Shown one piece after another: positions 1 through 11,476 of a stretch of DNA of 64,000 nucleotides. Position 1 is the stretch's first letter. Each line of letters starts with the position of its first letter. This DNA comes from Chamaecrista fasciculata (taxonomy: Eukaryota; Streptophyta; Magnoliopsida; Fabales; Fabaceae): positions 140,384 through 204,383 of the forward strand of contig QANZ01010145.1 in NCBI GenBank assembly GCA_003254925.1, read 5' to 3'. The notes beneath the pieces were generated by a model. That model did not search any database and was not told where the DNA came from. It saw only the letters and a list, made by a program, of their open reading frames with translations. A program made the translations under genes and the position numbers.

Positions 1-991
1 AGGAGTTATTTTTTTGGTAAAAAAAAAAAAAGGAAAGGCTACGAAGAAACAATTAATATAATATATATAGTAAATTAATAACATTTTTTTTCAAATTCTG
101 ATAAATTCAACGCATATGATTAGAATTAACTTTTAATATGATAATAAAATTATTCAGGTAATTTAATTAAAGAAATTATGATATATAAAATGTTAAGAGG
201 ACCATTTATAATATCATCCGTCAACACGGAAAATTAAACTAACAACATATCTATATATATATATATATATTAACACAAGAAGAATTGCCCCAGAAACCAA
301 GCTATAACACAGCCTATCAAAGGCAACCCGAACCCTCAGCAACTCCCTGTAAAAGAGAAAGACCCAAAGAACATATCTAGTTTTCTTTCTTCCGAAAAAT
401 TTGGACAGGTATTGAGAGAATTTAAAAGAAAGAAGCTGCTTGATACTATAATGAGCAACTGCTAACGACATGCACTTGCACTACTATCAACCATCAATGC
501 AATATGTAGATTATTCAGTAATCTCTTATAAGTGTTCATATCCGATATTCTACAATTTACTGGCTATAGTAAGTTAGTAACCCAAGGCATAGACTACAAA
601 TCAGGTTTGGGATTCCTTCCTCCGAAACCGATATTTTTCCAGGGATGAAGTTTTTCTCGACACTCTGAAACACAAGCCACAGAAATGGATATACAACAGC
701 AGTTCTAGGTTTTTTTTCCATGCAAACCAAATTCTATCAGAATCAGAGGTATGTAATTGTCATATACAATCTTAAAATTGTTTATACAAGGTATGGCTGA
801 GAAGGTTAAACAAAAATTTCATGCAGAATTTGTCAGCCAGAAGGAATGATTCGAAAATATTCATGCCCTCTGATGAAAGAGCAATTAACTGTACATATAC
901 ACCGGATAGCCTTAACATGAGGGTCAGCAAGAACCTTTAAAACTACCAATCATTGATGAAGGATGAATATGATTTTCCAGCTGATGTCAGA
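1..991. other. Non-coding: 3' flank of the NIPA9-like gene
   Basis: No supportable gene was seen. There is a short (AT)n tract near 250-270. The part nearest 991 probably includes the 3' UTR of the transporter gene, but no unambiguous polyadenylation site was identified. The small open frame at 214-471 on the minus strand crosses the AT tract and has no recognisable features. Confidence 0.6.
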
Positions 992-3900
992 TCAAGCTTT
1001 TTCTTTGGATGATGATGATAATAAATGGTTCAGGGTTGCTGCTTGAATGACAGCACTTGGGCTAGGTTCCCTAGTCCCCGATCTCCTTGTGCCAGGGCCA
1101 TAATTCTTATCACCACCACTTCTCACAAAGCGTCGTGAACGAGACGGAATTAATCTGACTATTCGTGTTGAACCAACAAGTAAAATCACCCCCACAATAA
1201 TGAGCAACCTGTAGAAATATGATTTGCATGAGCTAAATTATGAAATATGAACTTAAAAATTTCCATCTTATTTGTAAATGTACTGTCCTATCAAATAGCA
1301 TTGGTGACTCTAAGACTACTTCCTTGATGACCAAACTAGATAGTTATTGGTAGAGGTTATAATGAATTATGCACGGGCCTATGCTCTTGAACTTCTGAGT
1401 GAAGTGATTATTGATATGGTATCGAAGCTACAATGACTAAATGGGACTAAATGGTCAGGAATCCAATTCTTGCTAATAGCTTAAGCTTTTGAACTAAATT
1501 GATTCTAGATAGACTGGGCACAATAAGTTAGATGAGAACATGAAAAAGAAACCATTTATAACAAATAACTAAGTGCAATGGTATTATCTAGCAGATGAAA
1601 AGGAGTAATAAAATCTTGGATTTATTAGTTTGGGAACCTTGGAAAAAGGAATGTAGAAGGATTTAAACTTCTTACAAATGAACAGGATCAGAGTGAGACA
1701 AAACTGATCAACTTTTTTAAAAGATAATAATAACTTCTATGGGGTGGGAAGGCTCTCTTTTGGTGGTCAAATAATTTCATCACATATCAGTGATGAAAAA
1801 AAAAATTTTATTAAAAGAAAAAAGAAAAAAAAAGGCACAGATTACTGATAGATGTAAGTCTTCTATTACCATCCAAGTAGAAGCAATGTGCGAGCCTTTG
1901 GAGCAGAAGGGAGTCGTTCGCCCAAAGCAAGCATCCCAGCAAGTACACCGGTTAAAATTGACGCCACAGCAGCACATGTAGAAATTATAATAGCCCGCCC
2001 ATGCTTTAGTCCACTTGTCTGCATAGCGTGAAGATAAAAGTTAAGAAATAATTGCATGCACAATTTGAAGTGTCCAGCCAATTTGGTTGATAAACCTCAC
2101 TCACCCCTCCCCTCCCCCCCAACACACACACACTTCTAATTTGATTGATTTCACACAGTCAATTAGTCAAACTAAATGATATTGTAATTATATAGAAATC
2201 AATTCACACATACAAAGCTATATTATTTCAATATTTAAGCAGTGAAAATGGATATAATTTTATTTAAAATATGAATATACAAATAAATGCATCGCTTAAA
2301 AAGTTGATAATATCTATAACAAAAATCTGAATCAAAGTAAGTCCCAACTTCGGGGTCTAAAACGGACTGTTTGCCCTACAGCCTTGCGAGTAGTTATGCG
2401 CACAATATGAAAATAGTCTTCAGAATACCTGGTAAAAAAATCCAGTACCGCTACAGCACACACTGATCATGATGCAGACAGGGACTAGAAGCTTGTGGAA
2501 ACCCTGCTCCAGAAATAAAAATCCCATCTTTGATATTACAGATGCCATCCTGCAATTAAAGATTACCCCTGCTAAATCTTATAACAATACTTTAACAAAA
2601 AAAGAAACCATATGACAACATAAATCAGGTTTCGCAAGCTCTATATCTACTTTCCCGCACCCCTTTCCCCCCAGTTTGTGAGTAACACATGCAAAGACTC
2701 TAGGGAATTGTTAATTGCCAATACAATGCATTGACCTAGTATAAAATTCTGATTAAACTAAGTTCAGATTTCAGTATTTAAATGGTGTATTGTCAAAGTT
2801 TAGATGATATTAATTATTGACAATAAGAAAATAAATACCATGAATTGAAACATTTTAATAATATTGACAAAGGCAGTATTTAACAGGTGAACTTTATCAT
2901 GATTTAATTCTGACGTTAAAAGTTGAAACTTCAAATATATGAAGTGCATGACATCCATACAAGAACAAAAAACTTGAACATTGTAGATGGTAGATAAGGG
3001 AAGCTAACAGTACCCAAACAAAATTCCAGATTCCAAGCCATAGATGATTTCCTCAACAACATCATATTCCATCTGTTCATTTGCAAATGTCAAGCCAGAA
3101 CAAAAAAAGATAACAGTTCATAAAAACAACAAAAGTGGGGTTTTATAATGAAAATAGACATGTAAATTGGAAGATGTGTCAACATGATTGGAAGTTAAAA
3201 CATAAAATACCATCTCCTGTTCCCTCCGTTGACGTTTGCAAATATGAAGCCAGCCATTAAGCAGTACCTGTATAAGCACGTATAGGGATTTAAATGATAA
3301 TTATGTCCGGATTTATCAACTTTGTTACACTCAAGACCTCATGGCATATTAAAAAGAAAAGTTGTTTGAGTTACAAAAAATAGCATGAGAAGTATTACCG
3401 CCAATATTGTCATTATTCTACCAGGTTAATAAGAAGGCACGCATAATGCTGCATACTGTACTCGATGCATCCCAAGAGACCAGTAAACTATCTTACTAAT
3501 TACTATAACTATCAGCTTCAACAGAAAGTTGAAAATTAATGAAACCATCAAATGACAAATTTGATCACATTAGACATAGATTAAAGCATGATGAAATGGA
3601 TCACCATTTAGTTCAAAACAGGTTTTGCTAATCCAACTCATTGTTATTTTAAATATAAATACTACTTCATGCACTGTTCATACGTCACTAGATCACAATT
3701 AAGCACGAGATTACATTTTCATGTATCATATTTGAAGCCAAAAATACATTTGGCAGCCTATTCAGAGACTCAGTCGGCAATGATTTAATGATTGTTTATT
3801 TCATAAAGCCTTCAACCACTGTTTCACAAGCTTTTTGTAGCAAAATTAAGTTCAATCTTGAGACAATGCCAAATGTATACATAAACTCAAAATGTTTGAC

Positions 3901-5888
3901 TATAAAAGCGCATAAATAAAAAAAATAAGTTGGTGCATGAACAGGGTACCTACAAACAAGATGAAAACAACGAATGCTAGCACTGGTATATGAAAAATAG
4001 ATAGGGCAGCAGCCTCTTGCTCCTCACCTCCAGCACCGACCCCTACATATAGGAAAGCAGATAGTAGTAAACAAATAAAGTTGCACTAATACATAAATCA
4101 TAGGCTGATACCATAACAAGTCAGATATATTGAATGAACCAACTGACCACATAATCAATTCCATAATATTTGAGTACTCATCCACTATCTTCATTTGTTT
4201 TTACAATCATATATTGAAAACAAGAAAAACTCCATCCATTGCTCAGACACATGATTGTAACACTTTGAGTATACAGACAAATAAAGCAGGCACTATCACT
4301 TTTATCACATGTAGACCCGAATTCAGAACCATAATAACAGCCAGGCAATTCATACCTCTCATCATAATATAGTGAAAGAATCACACAATTTTTCAATCAC
4401 TTTAATAACACATACAACAAAACACCAATAGATCCAGAATTTAGATTTTTTTTTTTTACCTGTTACGCCAAGAACCCTGTTCTTTTTTCTCCCCCAAGGA
4501 ATGAGAAGTAGATAAAATGGATGCTGCTAGGCAATTAAAAAACTTACATTACCTATTGTGCCAAAACCCGCCAAGATAATGCCCATCCAGTCAACAGCAT
4601 TCATGACTTCCTTTAGATAGAAATGAGAAAAGATTGAAAGAATTGCAAGTCCACAGCCAGAAACTGGTTGGATGACGGAGACCTATGGAAAAAACCACCA
4701 AGATTACCAGGGTACAAAAATCTAATTAAAATCCTAATGGTAAAGAAATCTCTTTAAGGATGCCTTTGGTATATCATCTTTATCCAAGAAGTATGTGTTC
4801 AGCACACTAATAACCAAGATGCCTCAAGGAACAAAATGCTACCATTTTGAGTACTCTCATACCACTGAAAAACTATAGGAATCTTAAATACAATAATATC
4901 CAAGAAATTTATAAAGGCATGTACCAAATGGCACTTGGATGCATCACAATAATATACTGTACCACCAAGAGCATAACAATGAGGTAAAAAAGTTTCAATC
5001 CGATTTCCATAAAGAACAGAAATCAGTACTCAGGAAACTTTTTATTGCATATACAGATTCAGCCTCATGTTTACTTTCACTGTCAGTGATACACTGACAG
5101 TGGTTTGAAATCTACTGTATTCACCTCTGGCCCTAAGAAAGCCGAAGTTTGTTTATTCAATATGAAAGAACAATTAATAATATCTTCGACTTAAAGCGAA
5201 ACAAGAAAAGTTACAGGAATAAACATTGAAAAAATATCTCGTTTTCCCACCATTTGCTCCACTCATAGGAATGGGCTAAAGCACTTACAGGAGCCAGAGA
5301 TAATGCCCTTAACATCAATAATGCCCCAAATATATCCATGAGAAAACCTATCAGCCACGTTTTGTTTGAAGCATACGCCCTTATGACCTGCAAACGCAGT
5401 TATCGAAAAATTAAGAGCAATATCGACCGGTAAGCAAACAGTTAGACTTTGACTTGAAAAACATTTCCAGATTCCTGTTTAAGTTCTTTTGATCGAAGCA
5501 TTGCACAATCGAAATCGCATGCATCTATGATGAGGCATAAGTACATGCATAGCATCTATCATACGCCACACTTACAAAGATATCCAGTCTCGCTAAGATG
5601 AAGTTTCAATAAAGGCGAAATGATAACAAAGATATGCAGCTTATGAAAATTGAAATTCCCTTCAGATGATATTATTATTGATTTAAGCACAAGCTTGAAA
5701 TGGAACCAAATCAGATACATAATGAAATAGAAGAAAATAAAATAAGAAAGGAGAGGAGGACAAAAAGGGAGACGTGCCTTGAGCTTCATAGAGAGAGGGG
5801 GAAGAATAATCGTGCCCTTCTTCTGAAGGATCTTGCCGATGTTGTTGCCGGCGGTCGCAACCACCGTCAAGAAGATTGATTCCCACAT
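992..5888 (-). CDS. NIPA9: NIPA-type magnesium transporter (NIPA9-like), 343 aa, 9 exons
   Basis: Probable membrane Mg2+ transporter of the NIPA/DUF803 family. Coding exons in transcript order are 5778-5888, 5289-5387, 4553-4682, 3954-4042, 3211-3267, 3014-3072, 2429-2549, 1870-2018 and 992-1208. They sum to 1032 nt in one uninterrupted frame, which is 343 aa, close to the roughly 344 aa of the Arabidopsis protein. Recognisable blocks are [20 protein letters not shown] at the N-terminus, [39 protein letters not shown], the [10 protein letters not shown] loop, [29 protein letters not shown] and a C-terminal [16 protein letters not shown] tail. Most of the protein is hydrophobic, consistent with a multi-pass transporter. 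All introns are GT-AG except intron 1, which only fits the conserved KLK-VIRAYA junction with a GC donor. The start is the first ATG of exon 1. The paralogue number is from memory; family membership is secure. Confidence 0.93.
5388..5777 (-). other. GC-AG intron 1 of the NIPA9-like gene
   Basis: In transcript sense the exon ends CTCAAG and the intron begins GCACGT; it ends CAG before GTCATAAGG. Only this GC donor joins the conserved reading frame (MKLK then VIRAYA). The nearest GT, four bases downstream, would shift the frame. GC donors are a minor class of plant introns. Confidence 0.75.
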
Positions 5889-5989
5889 TCTCTCTCCCCG
5901 CTGCTCCTGTCTTCACGTTTCTTCCTTCCTTCTTTTGTGAATTGCGAGGCCAAAAGCAAACGTAGATTTTGCAGTCACCTCGCAATCAA

Positions 5990-8224
5990 CTTGCCTTGCC
6001 TTATTACGGGTTCTATAATTGTAGTTAAGTAAGGTAATAATAATATCTTCTAAAATAAAATAAGAAGTGATTCTTTAGCATCAAGTAAAATTATTATACA
6101 AGTATTTGGTGCAATAATTTGTTAGGATTTTTTTAGGAAGAAATACGGAAGGGCTCTCATAAATTTTTTTTTCTTTTTTCTCATAAACTTTGCTTTTTTT
6201 TTTCTCATTAAATTTTCTTAATTCATAGCTCCATAATGATAGTACAAATCAGATTCCTTTTTATAGAGAAAATACATATAATTAAATAAAAGATAAATAA
6301 AGTAAAGTAACTACTTATCCCTAAAATCAATCATGTACCCACTAGTTAACTCATATATATGACTAATTCAAAAATAAATTAAATCTCTAAAATTCAAATT
6401 TGATGAACAGATTCATGCTTCCAATAACAATATAATAATATTATTATTATTATTAATGCCCAACATAATTGACGAGCTACACCCTAAGTGAGACAACACA
6501 TGTTTGATCCTTAAAGTCGACATTGTTAGAATGGCTCAATCATTTCGTCTCTGTAGTCCGAATGAGATTAATTTTCGCTTAGACCGTTACATGGATTGGT
6601 GGATAAATCATATCATTACAAAAAAAAGACTATTATTTTTTTAATATAACATAAAAATTATAAGAATCATATAAAATATCACAATAAACATATTTTATTT
6701 AAAGAAACCTCTCATTAATATACATTTTTATGCATTTCAAATTATAAATAGCCTACAAAGGAAGATTCTTTTCTTTGGAGTTTCATTTTATATATAAAAA
6801 AAAATCTGCAAGTTCATATTTTTCAAAGGGTTGTGCTATAAATATGCGACAGCAAGAGCTACGAAGTAAGATTGTTTCTTTTTCTCTCTTCTTTATTTAT
6901 TTTTCTTTTAATTTTATCTTTAATTTTAATTATATATTTTCGGACTTTGTGTCAAACTAGGAGTAAAATTTGGATGGCTGCATCAATGGCCCTCTTACAA
7001 TACATGCCCTTTTTCAAACATTAATAATTTAATGCAATTCTGCGCACTGTGCACCTATATTCTATAATTCTTTTTTTTTTTTGGAGCAATGTGCATCTGT
7101 AATTCATCTGTAAGTAATTTAGCAATATTTTGTCAGTGATCATATCAATCTTTGACTCTGTGTCAAGCAAAGCAATATTGTTGATCTTACTTAATAGTTA
7201 ATACTGAGATTGCTCAGTTTCCTCCATTGCTAACAAAGAGGTTTCCATCGCTCTATCAATGACTAAGCACTTTTAAGTTTTTGCTCTCAGTTTTTGAGAT
7301 TTTAGTCAAATCCTATCTGATTTAAATCTGAAGTTAGTTGATAAATTGGGATACAAGTAAACCCACCTACTGATCTATATCTTAGCCCTTCATTAGGTGG
7401 TGTGACATTAGTTTTAGATTATTATTATCACTCGCCTAATTTTGATTTTCACGATTACAAAATGATAATTTATATTAATGGTAATAATATCGGTAGGCCG
7501 AGGCTAACAAATAATTATGTTAAAATTCGTAGGCGTCCCTATCCGCAGTTTTTATTCAACTACGCTGTACTATAAAATAGTAAATCACGATAGGGTTTCG
7601 AGGAAACTTCATTGAAAAGCAAGCAGTGTTTGGGTTATTGGTTGTGGTCCACGTGACCTGGCACATGAGTTTATTTCAATAATTTGGTGTTCCAGATGAC
7701 ACATCCATAGATCCACTTCCTCATGTAATTGTTTCTGTATCTAAAATTGAGTCAAAGAAAGCAAAGACAAATGCAAAATGTTTATACAAATAAATGGACA
7801 GTCTGGAGTAGAATCATTTCATTACAGTGGTCTAGCATGTAGAACCCTTTCATCATGTTGTCACGTTGGGACAATTTTGATCAAATAATTCACTTTTTGT
7901 CTCAGTTATTTACTCCCCTCAATAAAACCATATTTCTTAATTTCTTAAGATATTGGATGTGTAAATTTTGGAGAGAAAGAAAAAATAAGGATACATAAAT
8001 TACAGCGTTTATTTTCTTTTATTTGTATCTCTTGTTTTTTTCTAACATTTTTTTAAAAGAAATAGAAAAAATCTAGTTTGCCGAACACCAAGTAGGTACC
8101 AGCCTAGAAGTACAGAAAACATAAGTAAAAGGTAACAAAAGAAGGTTGAGATATTTGAAAAAGATGAAAAAGCAGAGCCCACAAGTAGGTCACTGACAGG
8201 AAGAAAACAGTTCATGTCTTCTAA
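5990..8224. other. Intergenic region with short repeats
   Basis: AT-rich sequence with no supportable gene. It holds the degenerate SINE remnant listed separately. It also forms the upstream region of the NIPA9-like gene, whose 5' UTR probably ends around 5900-5990. The 6775-6960 open frame is low-complexity Phe/Ile-rich and is not supported. Confidence 0.6.
6472..6627 (+). repeat. 5'-truncated, degenerate tRNA-derived SINE (family A)
   Basis: It aligns by eye with the intact SINE at 63072-63256. Shared blocks are GACGAGCTACACCCTA, GTCGACATTGTT, TTTCGTCTCTGTAGTCCGAA and CGCTTAGACCGTTACA, ending in an A-run. The first part, including the A-box, is missing. The B-box region reads GTTTGATCC. 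It is older than the 63-kb copy, with many mismatches. Confidence 0.75.
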
Positions 8225-8233
8225 AACTGAAAA

Positions 8234-8771
8234 GTTTAAAGGTTCATTTTGATCCTAAATGTATGTCCTAATGTTCATTTTGGTCCATTATGTTTCAAAA
8301 TGTTCAAAATGGTCCTAAATGACGGCAAAATGTTTCATTTTGGTCCAAACTATTGAATATGGCTCGTTTAAAATTCAAACATGACGAGTTTAAAGTTATG
8401 TATGGTTCTCAAAGAGTACTTTCTCTATCTAGTTGGGGTCATCAACAAACGAGGTCAAATCGATCCTAAAAGTAGACAGCTCGTTTCATTGTCAGACAAG
8501 CAAAGTTGATCACATCTCTCTCGTTTCAAATTTGAATGCGACGAATTAAGAGCTACGAGTTCCTCTTAACAAGTCCTTTGAACTTGAAATGAGAGACGAG
8601 AGAAATGTGACCAAATTCAATAATTTAGGACTAAAATGAAACATTTTACCAACATTTAGGACCAAAATGAAACATCTTGTCAACATTTAGGACTAATTTG
8701 AACCTTTTGGAACATAATGGACCAAAATGAACATTAGAGCATACATTTAGGACCAAAATGATCCTTTGACC
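8234..8771. mobile_element. Non-autonomous MULE-like TIR element, 538 bp
   Basis: It is bounded by a perfect 9-bp direct repeat, AACTGAAAA (8225-8233 and 8772-8780), the target-duplication size of Mutator-like elements. The ends are long inverted repeats. The right end read in reverse starts GGTCAAAGGATCATTTTGG and the left starts GTTTAAAGGTTCATTTTGA, and both continue through TCCTAAATGTATG. The arms carry repeated motifs of the GGTCC / AAAATG type. There is no coding capacity. Its interior (ATCTCTCTCGTTTC, TTCAAATGCGA-type blocks) is shared with the element at 62838-63515, so both belong to one family. Confidence 0.85.
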
Positions 8772-8780
8772 AACTGAAAA

Positions 8781-9604
8781 TAATCATTTAGATGACTAGC
8801 AGATACAATCAATCCACCTAGAAGCTGCTAACTCTAAGGATCCATCTTCAAAGAAAATTCTGGAGGCCACTTCAATTTAACCGAAGATTAGATGTAGTTC
8901 TTGAAGGGAGACAAAAATAATAATAATAATAATGTAGTTGCAAAATTTTACTTCGGATCATATTTTTGTTATAATTGTAACATCCTCTCCGGGGTTTTAA
9001 ATTTTGATATGAGCAATTGAATGACAGTAATATATACGGATAGCTAACTCCCAAAAGCCATTCTTTATGGTATGGTATTTTCACGCAGCAGACAACACAA
9101 AAGCTTGTAGTTTTAACTCTAAAAACGTGTGATATCATCAATGATTTGATTTACCTTAAACAGTCAGAATCACAGTATGGAAAAGCAAAGAATTCTTGTA
9201 CCATGCCCTTTGAGCTTTTCAAGAGCTGTCTTGGCTCTCCAAGAAAGGGCCAAACTCCAAAAGGAAAGAAACGGAGTATCAAGAAACATAAAAAGAAAGC
9301 GTCAAGATCTTATTACGAGACAAGATATTGAATCTGCAAAACTAATCTGTATATAAACAGACGCTTACAATTACAAGAAACATAGGTAGACAGAGGATTG
9401 ATTCGACCCAAAACAAGAAAATTATGTATAATCTCACCATTAAAACAAGAAACCTCTCAGGACCCAATAAAAGTATATACTATATAGCAGGTGTTCCAAT
9501 TTACAAAAGGAAACTAACAATTGCTCTGCTAAGGAACACAAAGTTCAAAGTCTTGAATAGAATAGAAAGAGAGGGAAAAAGAAGATAAAAGAAGCTAGGA
9601 AAAA
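8781..9604. other. Intergenic / DUF3511 3' flank
   Basis: No supportable gene was seen. The part adjoining 9604 probably holds the 3' UTR of the DUF3511 gene. The two small open frames at 8872-9141 and 9146-9331 have no recognisable content. Confidence 0.55.
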
Positions 9605-9952
9605 CTACCACCAGCCATAAAGAACCTGTGAGTACTTATCTTTGAGCCACCTGAAGCTCTTCCTAAATGATCCTTTGACCTTCCCTTCCACGGAATACAT
9701 CTTATAGCTAGCAACCCTTTTCTTCCTCTGAAACTCAGGGTCGTGGAAGCTCAAAGACTTGGAGATAGAGGACCCACCAGAAAAGCTTTTTCCTTTCTTG
9801 AACTTCAATTCCTTAGGATTAGGATTAGGAAGACCCATCTGTGTCTGTGCATAAGAGACGCTGTAGCTTCTGATTGCATAAGGTCCGTAATAGTTCTCCA
9901 TCTGCATCGCTTGCTCATTTCCATAAGGCCTTGATCTGTTGTAGTCCTCCAT
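9605..9952 (-). CDS. DUF3511 domain protein, 115 aa, single exon
   Basis: Small plant-specific protein of unknown biochemical function. The C-terminal DUF3511 block spans about residues 70-115. It begins at HDPEFQRKKRVASYKMY, continues through SVEGKVKGSFRKSFRWLKD and ends in the family-typical YGWW immediately before the stop. The N-terminal 60 residues are Tyr/Asn/Pro-rich (RSYSVSYAQTQ, LPNPNP) followed by a basic KFKKGKSF segment. The open frame continues 42 codons upstream, but the ATG at 9952 is preferred. It has the context TCCATGGAG, and it gives the MEDYNRSRPYG start usual for the family. In Arabidopsis a DUF3511 gene (At5g11970) lies next to NIPA9, which supports both calls. Confidence 0.92.
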   Translation of the reverse strand: MEDYNRSRPYGNEQAMQMENYYGPYAIRSYSVSYAQTQMGLPNPNPKELKFKKGKSFSGGSSISKSLSFHDPEFQRKKRVASYKMYSVEGKVKGSFRKSFRWLKDKYSQVLYGWW

Positions 9953-11200
9953 GGAAATGAGGCAGCAAGGTCGTCCAAGAGCCTTTGTCTTTCTCTCTCT
10001 TTCAAGCCTTTTGATCAGAGAAATGATCAAAGTATGAGGGAGAAAGGAGAAGCACAATAGTAAAATGGGGTCCAACAAAAGATTGTTTTATATTTGCTTT
10101 CCCGTTTTAATTCAAATATAAGGATGATGGGGAATGACTTTGTCTTTGGGTGATAACTGATGATTCATTTAATTTTTGTCCACTTGGCGTGTTTAGTTGG
10201 GAATCACACGGTCTGCGTTATTTCGTTTACAAATTTTTCATATTTTTGCCTTTTGATTTTGACCCAGACAACGGACTCCCAAGAGATAGTATTTGTCTAC
10301 AATAAATGTTTGCATATTCGATATACCCTTCACAAGTCAAATTTTCCACATATCCAAATTCTAAAACGGTGTCTATTACTACAGTAGTGGACTAAGTCTA
10401 CTCTTTTACTTGAAATATTTAGTTTTTTTTTTAATAACGAAAAGTTTCTACAGTTTCAGGCGAAAAATAAAATAAAGCGAACCACTCCTAATAATTGGAA
10501 AGGGATTATTCGAATTTAATGGACAGCTCAATTGGCTTTGGCATAAACTAGTAGATGGATGCTAGTGCTTGATGCGTACTTCATTTCACGTAAAACAAGA
10601 TTTAAAAATTCTTTAAACCAAAATAAAATAACATTAAATTGCATTATAGCGATCTTGCATAGGTAAATTAGTTATATAATATCGCAGATTAGAAATGCAT
10701 GTCGTAAACGTAAGCCATTTTGATGATCCACTCCTGACTAGTTACATAATAATGAATGACTTGACTTACACGTTATGAAAGTCTTGCTTTCTTGCCTGCG
10801 GTCGTTCCAGCCACATAGAAACTGTCCTAGAATTCAAAGCAGAGTTATTACGTTATTAACAAACTATTACCAACTGATCAAGGCTATTTCAAGATTAATG
10901 CCACGATAGAATTTCTAATCATCTTACGCAGCTGATCTATAACTCAATTTGAGATCCCATTTCAGATATTGAACGAGGGTGTCACACGTAACAAGCACAC
11001 AGAATCAAATAAAGAAATATAGTCAAAGTTTTGTCAATTGGAATCAATAGTCGTGTTCCGAAACACAAAACCACAGCCTGAACATTATAGATACGAATAT
11101 GATTATGAATCACAGGACAAACGAGCGACAGTGATGCCAAGTCCAGTATATTTGCCAGCAATTTCAAATCTACATAACCACCCTTCATACAGATACTAAA
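9953..11200. other. Intergenic: upstream of DUF3511 and 3' flank of eIF4A
   Basis: AT-rich, with no supportable gene. The first part should contain the DUF3511 promoter. The part from about 11200 to 11476 is probably eIF4A 3' UTR. Small open frames here (10160-10387, 10982-11251, 11196-11390) lack recognisable domains. Confidence 0.55.
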
Positions 11201-11476
11201 ACCAAACATAAAAGAAAAGGGACTTAGACCCAAGATAAAAGGATTCTCCAATCATTCTTAAGACAATAGAAATGCAAACAAACTCCGGAGCAAAATTTGC
11301 TACAACACTTTCAGCTAGACCCAAAATTAGAAAGAAAGCATATTTCAGATGCACAAGACCCTGATCCCCCTTGCTTGGGGAGAAGTTCAATTCATACTAG
11401 AAAGAGGCCACAGATCATAATAATGAAAATGACAAGCACAGCCTCCACAGCAAAATAAGATTACTAGTGAACCACC

